This document shows, in pieces, positions 10,205 through 22,674 of a stretch of 64,000 nucleotides of DNA. Positions within the stretch are counted from its first letter, which is position 1; each line of letters begins with the position of its first letter. Under the pieces are notes generated by a model, which had not been told where the DNA came from, ran no database searches, and worked only from the letters and a program-made list of their open reading frames with translations. The DNA comes from Hedera helix (lineage: Eukaryota > Streptophyta > Magnoliopsida > Apiales > Araliaceae): the NCBI GenBank assembly GCA_947179155.2, contig OX359274.1:49199564-49263563 (forward strand), in the 5' to 3' direction. The translations under genes and the position numbers were made by a program.

Positions 10205-10440
10205 AGAATATACATTACTAACTTGATAGCGGTAACCGAGTATAAGAATTTGTGCATACTTGTTGATGTCAGCAGCATCATCGGCGGTGCCATTTACAAA
10301 CAGGATGTGAGGGAAGGAGCAGACTATATATTTACCGACTCTCTTCATCAGCGGCCACAAGCATGGAATTTTTAGCATTCATTGCCCTCGCATTTTCTGC
10401 CCTCATTTCCGGATATAAACCAGTCTCATATCTAAATTAT
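10205..10440 (-). pseudogene. Possible exon remnant, unrecognised
   Basis: Two coding-like minus-strand readings overlap: ETGLYPEMRAENARAMNAKN...VAADEESR, ending in a GT donor-like site near 10341, and a 65-codon frame with FVNGTADDAADINKYAQILI. Neither matches a family I know and no start or partner exons are found. Confidence 0.2.
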
Positions 10441-11403
10441 AAGCTTACATTGTGCTCGACAGTTCTTTTATAATACCACTAGTACTGCTTCTTTTGACTT
10501 GCATTGCTTATCTGCCTTGTATGTACTGTGTGTAATTACTCCATAGATCTGTTTATACATGTATAGTGGAGTGGTACTAATACACCATTTTATCTGATTG
10601 CGAAGATTCTTTCAAAGAATGACACGAGTATCTCTCTCCCTCCCATTGTGCGTGTGCTTGCGTACGCATGTGATTCGCTTACTATAGTCAAGTTTCATTG
10701 TGTGTCACCAATCAACAGAACTAGAAGTTTTGACTGAATGATGAATCTTACTACCCTGGCTATTGAAGTTGAATCTCAAAGTGAATTTTCGGCAGGGGAA
10801 GGATCATGTTGAAACAGAGTTATTTGGTTCTCTGTAATCTTATGTATGGAGTTCAAGACTAGATTGATTAGTCTTAAGCAACAGCTAATTCTTTGGCTTA
10901 AGAGTATCCCTCATCTTTGTGCTGGTAGAACAACTTAGGAAAACGGATATTCTTCAGCGAAAGAGTAGCAATTTTTTAGTACGGAAACTTGCTCACGTTG
11001 CAGTTCTCATGCAGCTGAACTTGTCTTTGGTATAGTCCTTGTTCTGAGTTTGTAATAACTTGCAAATTAAAGTGATTTTTTTATATTAAAACCATGGCAG
11101 TAAAAATTAGAACAAATTCATAAAGCAGAGGTCAATCTATTAAACGTTTTAATTATGAAATGGCAGAAGGGAAAAACTTGGGAGTAACATGCATATTCAA
11201 CTTTCATCAGTTTTCAAATAAGGTTCAATGTTAAATGTTCGTAGTTCCAACGAAATAATGAAAATAATGAACAAATGGGATTAATTCCTCGACCGATGCC
11301 CAACATTTACAGAACCAAATGCCACGGTTTAGATAATAGTATATAAAAACATAGTATATAATTGATGCAATATTCTTGTTTCTTGAGTTGCTCTCAAGCA
11401 GTT
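10441..11403. other. Intergenic, 3' flank of the WRKY gene
   Basis: No gene seen. On the minus strand this is downstream of the WRKY stop codon and should hold its 3' UTR and polyadenylation region. A discrete signal could not be chosen with confidence. Confidence 0.5.
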
Positions 11404-13766
11404 TCAGCCTAATAAGGAGTTAAAAAAGGAGTCGTCATCCGGTTCTTCTTTGGCTGCAGAGAATTGTCCATTTGACTGTTGTGTTTGATTAATGTAAGAA
11501 TTGGTTGAGTTTCCATATCCCGAGAACCTGTAACTTCCCGGACCTTGCAGCATCTCTAGGGTAAATGGTGCCGGACCATTTGTTGCTGGTGCCCTTGTAT
11601 TCTGAGGAGGATTCGCGTAGTTCGTTGTTGGCCTTACAGCTATGGGAGCATTCGCGTTGCTGTTATCAGATGGTCTATTGACAGGGTAACTGCCACTACC
11701 GCGTGGTGCAGGCACATCATGGTTATGCTTCCCTTCGTATGTGGTGATCACTGCCCTCAAATCGTGAGATGCTCGCTCCACATGCTTCCTCACCGGACAT
11801 CCCACATATGTACATTTGTAGTAGCTCCTGCAGATTATGCAGAAGAACCCAGATAAATAACCAAGTTTATGAAAATTCTTGTTACAAGTTAAAGAGGAAA
11901 AAATAATGTCAAGGAAAAGGGCTTACCTAGGATTTGGGTTGCCTTTAACTACTTTCTGTCCATATTTCCTCCACCTATAACCATCATCAAGAATATCAAT
12001 ATCACTGGTGGTTTGAACAACAATTCTTGGTTCTCGCACAGTTCTACTCCCAAGAGCTGACATTGCCTCATTCTCATACTCGCCCTTCCTGAAAATTTTA
12101 AAGAAACATACAATTAAACACTTTCCAATTTGAAGGATCATTAGAAAGTAAAAAAACACTGAAAAGTGACAAACTAAGCATACCATCTCTTAGCCTCGGG
12201 TTCATTTTCATCATCATCTCCTGATTTACTCATCGATCCTTGATCGAGGTCATCCTCACCAAAAGAAACAGAAGAATTTTCAGGGGTTGCCACAGACTCT
12301 AATTGAGCATTTTCATGATGGATTGAAATTTCTGAGTTGGTGCCTATAGGATTCTGGTAAGATTGTGAAGATGATCGCCTCGTTGACTGAGGCTTGGGGT
12401 GGTTGTGATTGCCTTTATATACTATTTCAGTAATGTGTCCGTCCAAAGTTGTTTCAACCTTCTTCTTTGTAGGACAATTTGGAGATGTGCACTTGTAATA
12501 ACTACGCGGATTCTCACTTCCTTTTACTTGCTTCTGTCCATATTTCCTCCAATTGTATCCATCATCTAATCTTCTTTGCTCTCTACCAGACTGCGATGAT
12601 TGAGTGTAAAACGTCTGATTGGGAGGTGGTGCAGCATTAGTCGGTACCTTTGTTTGGGTTGTGGTCATTTCTGGTGAAAATCTTTCCATTGTCCCTAATT
12701 CTGGTTTCACCCTGTGAGTTTTGTCTGTTGAGAAATCAGTTCCATTGGCTGGTTTATTGAAATTCCATCCATCTTCTTGTCTTTTCAATGATTCTTCCTG
12801 TTCAAGTCCAAGTTTTCAGAGCAGAACTAGGATAAGTGGAAATTAAAATGATCATAAAAATATCCAAAGGACACAAAATGAAAACAATTACATGAATCTA
12901 TAAAACCAATCAAATTTATAGCATGAATTCCCAAAAATTAAAATTACGTGATAAAACTTGTGTATATTATGTAACTAACAGGAAAAAGTGACACATACGA
13001 TGACAGGGATCCAACTATTGAATGTCAAACCTATTGAGCATACATATAATATAAACCAAGGCTTTTGAACAATTCAACTAATAAAAAAACTAAAGCTGGA
13101 AGACTTTCGAAAAGTGTGACAAGTAAAGCACTAAAGCAGGCAAAAACTAAACCAAGTTTCTGGTGCAAAATTGACCAATATATTGGCAAAGATATAATTA
13201 TCAATATAATGGAAATTACAAGGACAAGATCAATGATGTACCACTGAGTTTCTGTTTGTAGAAATGGATGATGATGATGATATAGGCCTTGCCTGAGTTG
13301 GGAAAGAGAAATCAGAATAGTTTCTGTTCTCCTCCTTAAAGGTCTGACCATTAAAGTTCCCATTACTTGAAGATGGCAGAATCTACACAAACAGAATGAA
13401 ATAACATAAAATTAATTACTCCAATAACAATAAAAACTCAAAATAAATAAAATCTTGGAAACAAACAAAAGAAATATGAAGAGAGATAAATATTAAGCTC
13501 ACATTAGAAGTGGAAACTTGAACGGGTGAATCCAAGAAAGCAAGAAAAGATGAAGGAGAAATAGGAGGGGGAGAAAAAGGTAATGAAGGATTTTGAAAAG
13601 ACTTGGGCTTTGGGGTTTCAAATCCCCAGTTACTACCAAAATCCTCATTATTGGGTTGAGAAAGAAGATCACTAAATGAAGAAGTCATATATTGGGATGA
13701 TAAAGAAAAGCTTGGATGAGAATCAACAGAGCTAGTGTTCAAACTCCCACCACCTGCAGAAGCCAT
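11404..13766 (-). CDS. WRKY33: Group I WRKY transcription factor, WRKY33-like (5 exons)
   Basis: Exons on the minus strand: 13766-13503, 13382-13242, 12797-12184, 12088-11927 and 11827-11404, all with GT-AG borders and consistent phase, giving 534 residues. Two WRKY domains are present. The N-terminal one has WRKYGQKQVKGSENPRSYYK with a CX4C...HNH zinc ligand set; the C-terminal one has WRKYGQKVVKGNPNPR, interrupted by the intron typical of group I, then SYYKCTYVGCPVRKHVERA and a KHNHDVP end. The N-terminus carries a Ser-Pro cluster (SPPPISPSSFLAFLDSP), the MAPK target region of WRKY33-type proteins. These bind W-boxes (TTGACC/T) in the nucleus and control defence against necrotrophs and camalexin-type responses in Arabidopsis. 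Family assignment is firm; orthology to WRKY33 rather than another group I member is inferred. Confidence 0.93.
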
Positions 13767-13954
13767 TTTTCTCTCCTTTTTCTTTGTTTGAAGGGAAAGG
13801 AAAAGTTGTTTTTCAAGGGGAATATTTAAGGAGGAGAGGGACTTGGGTTGGTTTGTTTGTTTGGGAGATGGGAATTGTTGTACGTAAGAGTCTTAAGTAG
13901 GAAGCTCTTGAAGGGAAGAAGATACTACTAGTTTCTAACAAGGGGAAAGGAAGG

Positions 13955-13985
13955 AAGGGAGAGAGAGAGAGAGGGAGAGGGAGGA
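13955..13985 (-). repeat. GA/CT microsatellite in the WRKY 5' leader or promoter
   Basis: A (GA)n run on the plus strand reads as (CT)n on the WRKY sense strand, about 190 bases upstream of the start codon. CT-rich leaders are common near plant transcription starts. Confidence 0.6.
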
Positions 13986-14011
13986 AGTTTGGCCGTGGAA
14001 AATACTTGGAG

Positions 14012-14034
14012 GGTCAAAGGATGTGGGTTTGACT
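14012..14034 (-). promoter_or_regulatory. Pair of W-boxes upstream of the WRKY gene
   Basis: TTGACC on the minus strand (14012-14017) and TTGACT on the plus strand (14029-14034) lie 12 bases apart, about 250-270 bases upstream of the WRKY ATG. W-boxes are the binding site of WRKY proteins, so auto- or cross-regulation, as known for WRKY33 promoters, is plausible. That is an inference from motif and position. Confidence 0.55.
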
Positions 14035-14584
14035 GACTCTCCTGGCGGCTTAGGCTGAATCACAACAAGTGTGTATTTTTCTTCCTAAATGACAAGGAAG
14101 TCTTAGACCCCACAGCTCAACCTCACACATTAATGCACCAAAAAATAAGCGCCACTAAAATTAATATGCTTGTTAGCTTAGCTGCCGTAGCATATACTCT
14201 TACTATTGCGTATTGAGGAGGAGAATTCTCTTGATTATTTGTCCGTAGATTTAAAGTTAAAAAATAAAAATAAATAAAAAAGATTCTTAACTACCAAACT
14301 AACCTCGGGGTTACCCATTATTTGCACGACTTGAGACTGATTGGTTATCGTCTTTTACGTATTATTTGTAACATTTATTTTTGTTTCCTTTTATTCTTGT
14401 ACATTTTGGTCTTCACACATCTTCTTTGTAGTGCCTTTGCTAAACTTTTCTAATATAATTATCCCATCACACGTACCAAAATGTCTTTCAGCTTGGTTTC
14501 AATTTATATTACAGTGATGACGTCTTTCAGTTTTAATAATTCATAAAAATACCATTGATTGCTAATTAATTAATTAATTTATGA
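14035..14584. other. Intergenic, distal WRKY promoter
   Basis: No gene seen. AT-rich with a short TTAA repeat near 14562-14580. Confidence 0.5.
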
Positions 14585-14599
14585 GATCACTTAACTTTA

Positions 14600-14830
14600 T
14601 AAATATCATGAGGTGGATGGTAGCTTAGGTCATAGACCTTGGGTATGAATTTCGGTGGAGACTTTGGTAAATAATGACATGTTTTACCAGGACTCTGAAA
14701 ATGGACTATTGACTTTTGAATCCGTGAAAAATTGCGATCACGTGGGGGCGGAGATAAATTCATGGAGTGATGGGGCCCGTCATAATTTTTTTGTGGGGCC
14801 CTTGTCCTGTGATTGTGGGTTACCTTCAAT
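14600..14830 (+). repeat. Possible tRNA-derived SINE-like repeat
   Basis: TGGTAGCTTAGG resembles a Pol III A box and, about 30 bases on, GGTATGAATTTC resembles a B box. They are followed by about 190 bp of GC-richer sequence unlike its surroundings. No poly-A tail or clear target duplication is seen, so this could instead be another dispersed repeat. Confidence 0.3.
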
Positions 14831-15570
14831 ATAGAAGAACTGAAGATCTGAGAACTGAAGAAGTCGGGAAGAAATTTAGCAACAGATAAAAAAGGAACCT
14901 TCCGAAGTGAATACTACTACCTTTCAAGTCTTCCTTGTTCCAAGCTGGTAGTTAGTTCATGCAATGATTGTCCAAAAAACTAATGAACAAGAAAATTTAA
15001 TGCCATGATATGTAATATTATAATATTTTCTCAGTCTCAAAATGAAAATTTTACTACAAAAAGTTTGTAGTTAATTCAGAATATTTATTCCAATAATTAT
15101 ATCTTCTTGCAATAGTTGCATCTTCTTTTTAATTCAAGAAAAAATGTCCACAAAAGCAAATTGATTTAAATTAGTCTGCTAGTCAACCTACAAAGGACGC
15201 ATCAGAGTAATAAAGTCACAATACTATTCCATAACCTGTATTAAGAGAATCAAGTTAAATGTACATACAGATTATCAATTGTTCATTTAAATAATTGATC
15301 ACGTCATCCATAGAGTAAGCATGATTGAATCTTTTCTTTCCTTGTTAATAATGATGCAATAATTTAACAGCTACTACCTCAAATTATTAAACATCAGCAG
15401 CACGCACCGTTTCCCAACTCCCAACCTGGGGCCGAACCTTGCACCTCTCTCTCGGGCATCCCAGCTTTAGCCTTAAAAAGGGTCATAAATTTACATGGAT
15501 TATCGTCAAAATGGTGATACAAGAGGGGACTCTGCTTTATCCTCCGAAGCAAACAGAACCTTCAGAATCT
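14831..15570. other. Intergenic, 3' flank of the F-box gene
   Basis: No gene recognised. A GC-richer patch lies near 15405-15480. Confidence 0.5.
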
Positions 15571-18500
15571 CTATTCCATATCTTTGAGTTGTATTTTCCA
15601 GCACTTCGGATCTAATTCAGCCTGTCAACCATGCATAAATAGTCTCAATGCTATTACCTAATCAAATCGAGGTTAAAATGTTATATGCCACTTTTGTTTG
15701 CAATTACATTTGCTCTCAAAATATTTAGGTGCAATGGGAGATGCAAAAAAGAAGCAATTTCTTTGGACAATGACTTGAAGAGTTAATTTCACATTTTCTT
15801 CTCATAGAAAATTGCTAATGAAAAGTTAAGCTCATAGCATAACATTCATATAGTTTGTACTGAAGGTTAAAAAAAATGTACCTGGAATTCTTTCTCTCTC
15901 CACTGGAAAACACAGCCACGGGATTCTAAATGTTTAAAAACAGGTTGCTGCAAGAATGATTTAACAGATGCATGGAGCTTCACTTTTGTTAGCCCTCCGC
16001 ATGCCAAGAGCGCAGCTGTTAGTCCACTGGGAGTCAAACCCTTCAGATGTAAAAAAGTCAGACTCTGTAAACAGCTGATGCTGGCAAGGGACAAGAGCCC
16101 AACATCTGTGACAGAGCTATATGACAAATTAATCTGCAAATGCATGAACAAAAATAACTATTGTCAGATGATATGATGTTTTCTTAAAGCCAGTTATGTA
16201 ACTAAGTGAAAAAGGGGAAGAATTGTACCTGTCGGAGGTTATGAGAGAAGAGCACGAGTGGAATCATTCCGGCATCATTTATATTGGAACACTTTTTAAT
16301 GTCTAGCTTGGTGAGTTGCTTACATCCCACAGCTATAGCTGCTAGACCTAAAGAAGTGAGACGAACACATCCTCGACTTTCAAACGTGTGTAACTTTGAA
16401 CACTTGGACAATGATATCAATGAGATGTCAGTAACATCATTACAATAGGCTATATTAATCATTTGTAGGCCAGTACAACCGTTAGAAATTCCTAAGATAC
16501 CCAAATCTGTTATTCCAGCACATCTGAACAAAAAAAGTACATGCAGTAAATTAGTCAGGTGAAGAAAATGGTCAATAAATGCATTTAAAGCAATGACAAA
16601 AGCATGTCGCATCAGTGGTCAACTTCCAGTGGAATTCCATTGCTACAAATTTATAATGGAAAGCTTTTCCCTCTAGAGGAAAGAACTTGTTTTCCTAGTA
16701 CAAACAGAAGATCACTTAATCTCAAATTGGTCAACTGATGATACAACATCATTTTAGAATTTCATATCAATCTTATGATAACAAAAGCAAGGATTTCAGA
16801 GTTCATACAGCACTAAGCACCATAATAGGCACTTCTGATAAAAGTAGATAATGAACAACAAAAGTTACAGACTGCAAGTATCAACCTGTATAAATCAAGC
16901 TCTGTAAGTTTTGAGCAGCACATGCCAATACGGGTAAGCCCCTTGTCAGTTATGTTCAGACAAATTCCTAGCTTTAAGCTGGAGAGTTTTGAACACCTTG
17001 AGATGGATTTCAGGCCTGCAAACACAAAAGGTGAGGACACAGACACATGCTCTAATTCTTCAATAACTGCAGTAGGACAAAGGGTCAACCTTCATCATCA
17101 ACTTCATTGTCTGTAAGGTCAAGTTCCTCTAGATAATGGCATCGCTGTCCAATCAAAACAAAAGATTCTCTTGGAACCAGGGTACATGACTCCATGCTGA
17201 ATGAGGTAAGGGAGGTACAGGAATGTGTGATGTAGGCAATTGAAATGTGAGTTATCTTGCGGCAACATGTGATGTCTAGTTTCCTCAAGTCTTTGTGTGT
17301 TTTCACAAGGGATGAGAGACCTTCATCTGTAACTCCCATGCATTTACTTAAGCTCAGCTCCTTCAATGAAACACACCACCTTCCAATGGCTTTCAGTCCA
17401 GAACATGTAACCTGGGAGCCATCTAATTTGACCGATTGCAATGTGGAAAGCTTTTGCAAACTACTTGCAAGAGCAAGAGTCACCTGAAAACCAGTAACTG
17501 GAATATGTAAGCAGAGAGAAAATCATTCACTACTAGAAATCATAATATGTTGAAAGCCTTACCGGAGAGCCATATGTAAAGATAAGTTGCCGTAGAGATC
17601 CAGCTTCATCAGTTAGAGAAGACAAACCCACATGACTTACATTCTTACAACTTGATATATTCAGGGTCTGTTAAATAAAGTTAAGTTCATTAGCAGTCCA
17701 TCAAACAATGAACAGAAACAACTAGAATGTATTAATCAGTTGGACTATTGCTAGGGTGTTCGTGTAATCAATATCTAAGGTAATAAGGAAACACATGGCC
17801 AGTAAGATCATATGATTCTATCAATGTTTACAACAAACTAATTCTCTTTAGCTATCATTTCGTATGTTGCAACTATTGCAGGGTCTATGAAGCCAATCAG
17901 GTTATACTACAAAATATGGAATGAAGATATTATTGAAAAGCATCGACTTTTCACTTCTTCCTTCCATTTAGGCCAAATAGTTTTAGTTATCCACACAAGA
18001 GAGATTAAATTTCCTCGACTTCTTTATGGTATGATCTCAAATAAGACTATTATCTCTGATACTGCACCTCTAATTTCCAAATATTAAAGAAATTGATGAT
18101 AAAAGGACATCATAATTCCATTTACTTTAAAAAAATGGGCACCTCTAATTTCTTGAACCCATGTTTAAGGGCTGCAAGGCTGTCATCATCAATACCAAAG
18201 CATCCTTCTAGAACCAAATGCTCCAGATTTTGTAATTTCAAGATTTGTGATAAGCATATCTTTGTAATCTGCATAAGGAGCAAACAAAGAGAAAAATGAC
18301 TGCAAGGTTTCTCCAAATAATATCAACAGTAGCGAGTAAGAGATGGACAAACTACTTGATTAATGTAAAGATGTGATACATACTGCCACGAATATTATTT
18401 AGCTAAGGAAGTATATTTATCAATATCATGGCTTACATAGCCCAATTACATGTCAATTAAATCATGTATCGCAATTGAACTAAAACAAGATTAAAACATG

Positions 18501-19258
18501 TTGGATCCAAATATAAACATGAAAACCTCAACAGAAAAATTATACAGGAAACATAAAAATTATTACTATGTTAACAATTAGTATTAAGTAAAAGAATAGC
18601 TAAGTTTCATTACCGGCAGGTAAGAGAGATCCAAGCTACGAATCTCCTTACATTTAACAGTAATCAAACCCACCCCTAGATCCCCAACACCCAAACACCA
18701 TTTCAAACTAATCAACCTCAATTTTCTACACCCAACAGCTATACACCCAATCCCCATATCAGTAATGGATTTGCACCTAGCCAAACACAATCTCTCCAAA
18801 TTCTTGGCCTTGGCCAAAGCTGCCATGGCCGGATCCCTCAAATCCTCAGCATTAGACAAATCAATCTCAACCAAATTTGAACAATTCATCACCAAGTTAG
18901 ACAAACCCACTTGTGTAAAGAACTTCGATCTCGAAAGATTAATTGACTTTAACATTTTGCTGCAAATAACCGATATACTTTTGAGGGAATCATCAGTAAT
19001 TCGAGGACAGAGAGAGAAATCAAGATTGGAAACAAAAGGGTACCGATTAAGAATTTTGGGTAAATGCTCAGAAGGAAGAGGCTTTAGGGTTTTACGATGC
19101 ATGGATTCAATATTGTAGAAAGATTTACAAACACGAGAGAAGGATTTTGTGTCAAATGGGTTGTCATTTAGACAATCAAGGATAAAAAAGATGGTTTCTT
19201 CAGAAAGAAGATCAAAGAGGTTGACTGTGGATTCAGTTTTTTGTTTTTGTTTCTTCAT
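15571..19258 (-). CDS. FBL3: F-box/LRR-repeat protein, FBL3-like (8 exons)
   Basis: Minus-strand exons: 19258-18614, 18268-18143, 17667-17563, 17483-17090, 17015-16886, 16523-16229, 16133-15882 and 15621-15571. All have GT-AG borders in phase and give 665 residues. An F-box lies near residues 13-60 (NLFDLLSEETIFFILDCL...FSRVCKSFYNIE), followed by many cysteine-containing leucine-rich repeats (such as LERLCLARCKSITDMGIGCI and LRKLDITCCRKITHISIAYI) to a C-terminal ESRGCVFQWREKEFQ-AELDPKCW segment. Such proteins are the substrate-recognition subunit of SCF E3 ubiquitin ligases: the F-box binds SKP1/ASK and the LRR solenoid binds the target. The last exon is only 51 bases and was placed because EFQ|AELDPKCW restores the usual FBL3 tail. 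The substrate is unknown. Confidence 0.92.
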
Positions 19259-19468
19259 TTCTTAAAAGATCCAACCTTTGTGGGGTTTGAAGAGAGACCC
19301 AAAAGGCTTAGGATTTCCAAAAATATTAGAGCTGAAGAAAGGGGGTTTGTGAGCTGAGAGAAAATGGTGCGTAGAGAAATATTCGGAAAACAGAGTATAT
19401 ATTTTAATATATGTACATAAGATTCGAGGTTACAGAGATGATGGATATGGGATTTCAAAGAAACGTGT

Positions 19469-19490
19469 ATATATATATATATATATATGG
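19469..19490. repeat. (TA)n microsatellite upstream of the F-box gene
   Basis: A run of about ten TA units lies about 210 bases upstream of the FBL3-like start codon, in the presumed promoter. The 137-residue plus-strand frame that follows (19514-19927) has no recognised homology. Confidence 0.8.
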
Positions 19491-19909
19491 TGGATATATG
19501 AGCTCTGTGATGTTTGGTTTGTATGAAAATAACCGTTAACAGAAATTACAGGCTTGGTTTGGGTGGTAGAGAACTGAGTGAGGAGGAAGAACGAGAAGAA
19601 TGTTTCAAATTACAACGCTGCCCTTTCTTAATGACATTATTACCCTTCTCTAAAGGAGAAAGTAGGGGGGTGGATGGCGGTGTCGTACGTACGCGAAAGT
19701 ACAGAAAGCATGGGAGGGCCTGGGACACAGCAGGGGTAGTTTTGGATTATAAAAGTCCGAAGGCTTTCTTACATTCGGTGGAGGGTTTATGTGAGGAAGG
19801 AAATATCCGACGACCGTACGAAATTCCTTGGTCACTTCTCACTTCTCACTTCCACCCAAAGTATCATCTAATTTTAGAGAGAGAAAAAAATATACAAATT
19901 TTAAGGATT

Positions 19910-20098
19910 TTCTTAGGCACATATTAAATGTAGAATTTAATATATAATATTATTTATTTATGTATTTGCATTGAATTTAATACATAAAAAAATAATATAT
20001 TAATAGACCCCATATATTGAATTCAGTACAAATATATAAAAAATAATATTTAATGAATTTCATCTTTTATTTTTTGTACTTAATGTGTGCCCTTAGGA
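19910..20098. mobile_element. AT-rich MITE with terminal inverted repeats
   Basis: Left end CTTAGGCACATATTAAATG pairs with right end ACTTAATGTGTGCCCTTAGG as an imperfect terminal inverted repeat around an AT-rich core of about 150 bp with no coding capacity. A target duplication is not clear, so the superfamily is not assigned. Confidence 0.5.
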
Positions 20099-20104
20099 CA
20101 CACA

Positions 20105-20281
20105 TTAAACAAAGAATAAGTTTACTTACACTACATCCGCTCACAACTCCAAACACAACATCTCCATCTCACCATTAAAAAGTGGGTCCTGACACTGAAA
20201 TCTGTGTTAAACCCCACTTTTTAATGATGAGATGGAATATTGTGTTTGGATGTAATGTATGTAAAGTGGTCCTTAAACAAA
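20105..20281. mobile_element. Mutator-type MITE with 9-bp target duplication
   Basis: TTAAACAAA occurs at 20105-20113 and 20273-20281. Between them, 159 bp fold back on themselves: CCATTAAAAAGTGGG on the left pairs with the CCCACTTTTTAATGATGAG side on the right, and the outer arms TTTACTTACACTACATCC and TTTACATACATTACATCC (read from the opposite strand) also match. A 9-bp duplication and G-starting long inverted repeats are typical of Mutator-like elements. There is no transposase, so it is non-autonomous. Confidence 0.72.
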
Positions 20282-21055
20282 TTCATATTTTAATATTCTT
20301 CGTGATAAGTTGGGCCTATTAGTAGCAGTAATAATGATTATATTATTATTATTATAATAAGTGAGTGAGTGATTAAATGGTATGGTCGGGGGTAAGGCCG
20401 TACTTACGTATTTGTGTGATGTACCAACCTTACCCTGATAACAACTTACCGCACACTGCGTCTTCAGGTAGGTGTTTGGTGGTGTAAATTATAATCAGAG
20501 CGCAACTTATACGTCGATCAAATTAATTTATAAATTTTAAAAAAAATTAATTATTAAAGTGCTTAAAATTAATTTATTTTTTAATTTATAAATTATTTTT
20601 GAAAAGTAATAAATTTTGATTTCTTAAAAAATAATTTATAAATTATTATAAAATAAATAAGTTTGACCAAATTTAAATATTATTTTATCTTTATCTTAGT
20701 AGTTTTTATATCTTATTTTAATTTATAAACCATTTTAATTAAATACTTTCACATTTTATTTATTTTAATTTTTTACTTATAAGTTAAAATGATGTCGAAT
20801 ATTTTTACTTAAAAATTACCACTTAAAATAACTTACAAATTATTTTATAATAAATCACCCGATCCTAAATGATCATATATATAGATCGAAATATAAATTT
20901 TACCTTTTCTTTTTAAAAAGAACCGATAAAAATTTCATTTTATCAACAAGTTTAACTACGTTCCAAGTCATAGAAGATAAAATAAGGATAATACTTTGAC
21001 CAATTTCCTAATGTACATTCTGACACTTTGTAGTTTAAGATAAAAGTTAGCAAAT
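20282..21055. other. Intergenic AT-rich region with small hairpins
   Basis: No gene. An inverted repeat AATTTATAAATTATTTTT ... AAAAAATAATTTATAAATT lies at about 20579-20645. Confidence 0.5.
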
Positions 21056-21059
21056 ACAC

Positions 21060-21215
21060 ATAGAATAAGTATAAAAATATAATAATTAAATATTATATCA
21101 AATACTATATTTATTAATATTATTAAAAAATATAATATAATATTAAAATTTGTGTCATATTTTATTTTTTAATAATATAAATAAATATAATATTTAATTA
21201 TTATGTATATAGACT
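21060..21215. mobile_element. AT-rich hairpin, probable MITE (copy A)
   Basis: ATAATAATTAAATATTATAT...TTATTAATATTATTAAAAAAT on the left is nearly complementary to the right half ending TATAATATTTAATTATTAT. A related sequence lies at 47945-48115, which suggests a dispersed family rather than a chance AT palindrome. Confidence 0.45.
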
Positions 21216-22674
21216 TGTCCAATCCAATATAATTTCTAAGCATATCACAAAACCAATTACAAAATAAACATTAAAACGAACTACAAAAATCAGACGAACC
21301 TAACAACGAATAATAACTCTGCCTAATCATTATTATACAAAGAGTTATGCTATGTATTGTCAAAAAAAATTACACAATTACGATTACGATATTTATTAAT
21401 ACATGAGATTGAATGAAAATATAAATTTAACCTATTATATTAAATATATTGTTAAAATATTATTAAATGTAGTTATCTATATAACTCGTAATAAAAAAAT
21501 TATTATATAAAATAGCAAAAAATATATATTTTTTATACAAACTATGACTCTGCATAGAAATGCAACTGGATTAGGCCTGGCCGGGTTAGGATCTATTTAG
21601 CGTGAAAAGGACAAGATGAGGCCTGTTTAGGGTAGTGTTAGGTGGGGTTGGGTCCAAACAGCAAATAATACTATAAACAAAAAAAAAAGTAGAAATCAAC
21701 AAGATATATTTGAATTTTGAACAAAGAGAAAAAACCTGACTAGTAAAAAAAAAGTCTTTACTGGTGATGGTACATCATGGGGATGATGGATATATGATCC
21801 ATTTAGCAGAGTTATTTACAGACGGAGCCGGTTGATTGAAAGCTCAAGCTACCATGCATCACCATAGTTATACAATTAAGTTAACTGAGGAAGAAAAAGC
21901 TTAATTTCAGTTTTATTCTCATCTAAATCTACGATGATATCAGAGACCATCGGACATTCACAAACAACTTCTCCAAGTGAAAAACCTGCTTCCGCGCACG
22001 ATAGATGTGTATGCTGTAGATTAATTGTTGCAGCAGCAGTGTTAATTGAGCAAAGATAACTTCTTCGAGTTGTGTTTGAAAGAAAGAGCTGAAACATGCA
22101 ACAAACTGTATGTAAACTCCCGCCTGGGTTAATCTCAATTAATGTGTTTGTAAGCAGATTAACTAGTAATTTCTTTTAACCTTTCCCAATTGGTAATTTT
22201 AATAGTTATCATTGATGTATGTCTAGTGATGCTGGTTTAGGGAAGATATAAGGTAACAGGCCTTATCTAAGTGAATTTATTACACCCTATATGTAAAATT
22301 GGAGCATATTTCCGTTACCTCTTAAAGCGTACGCCCATAATTACGATCGATTAAAATTTCGTGCTTTACGAGCTCAGCAATTCATGTACTTCCAATGACT
22401 AAGTTATCATGAGTACCGGATACAATTTATACAATCCAAAAAGTTACAAAATTTTTAGCTCTCGTTGTTGTTGTGTTGTTTTTCAAAAAGAAAGTATTTA
22501 CGTATATATAAAACAAGAAGTAATATCGGTAATTATATGATTTTATTTGTAACTCCCATATAAATCACACAAATTACACAATATCTAACTCTCATGCATA
22601 ATATTGTAACTTCCACGTAGTTAGAGTAAATTAATAGTACACACGTTTATTGTATTTAGACAATAAATTATGTG
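21216..22674. other. Intergenic, left flank of the LTR array
   Basis: No gene recognised. The short minus-strand frames at 21876-22138 have no known signature. The 5-bp GTTAA at 22675-22679 is the presumed left target-site duplicate of the array. Confidence 0.5.

Noticed and set aside
15405..15480. GC-richer patch with a GGTTCG-like B box on the minus strand, considered as a tRNA or SINE
   Set aside because: No A box at the right distance and no cloverleaf could be drawn.
19514..19927. 137-residue plus-strand open frame upstream of the F-box gene
   Set aside because: No recognisable domain. It lies in the gene's 5' flank and runs into AT-rich MITE sequence, so it is probably fortuitous.
21876..22138. 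Overlapping 73- and 69-residue minus-strand frames
   Set aside because: No family resemblance, no consistent splice partners; left as intergenic.
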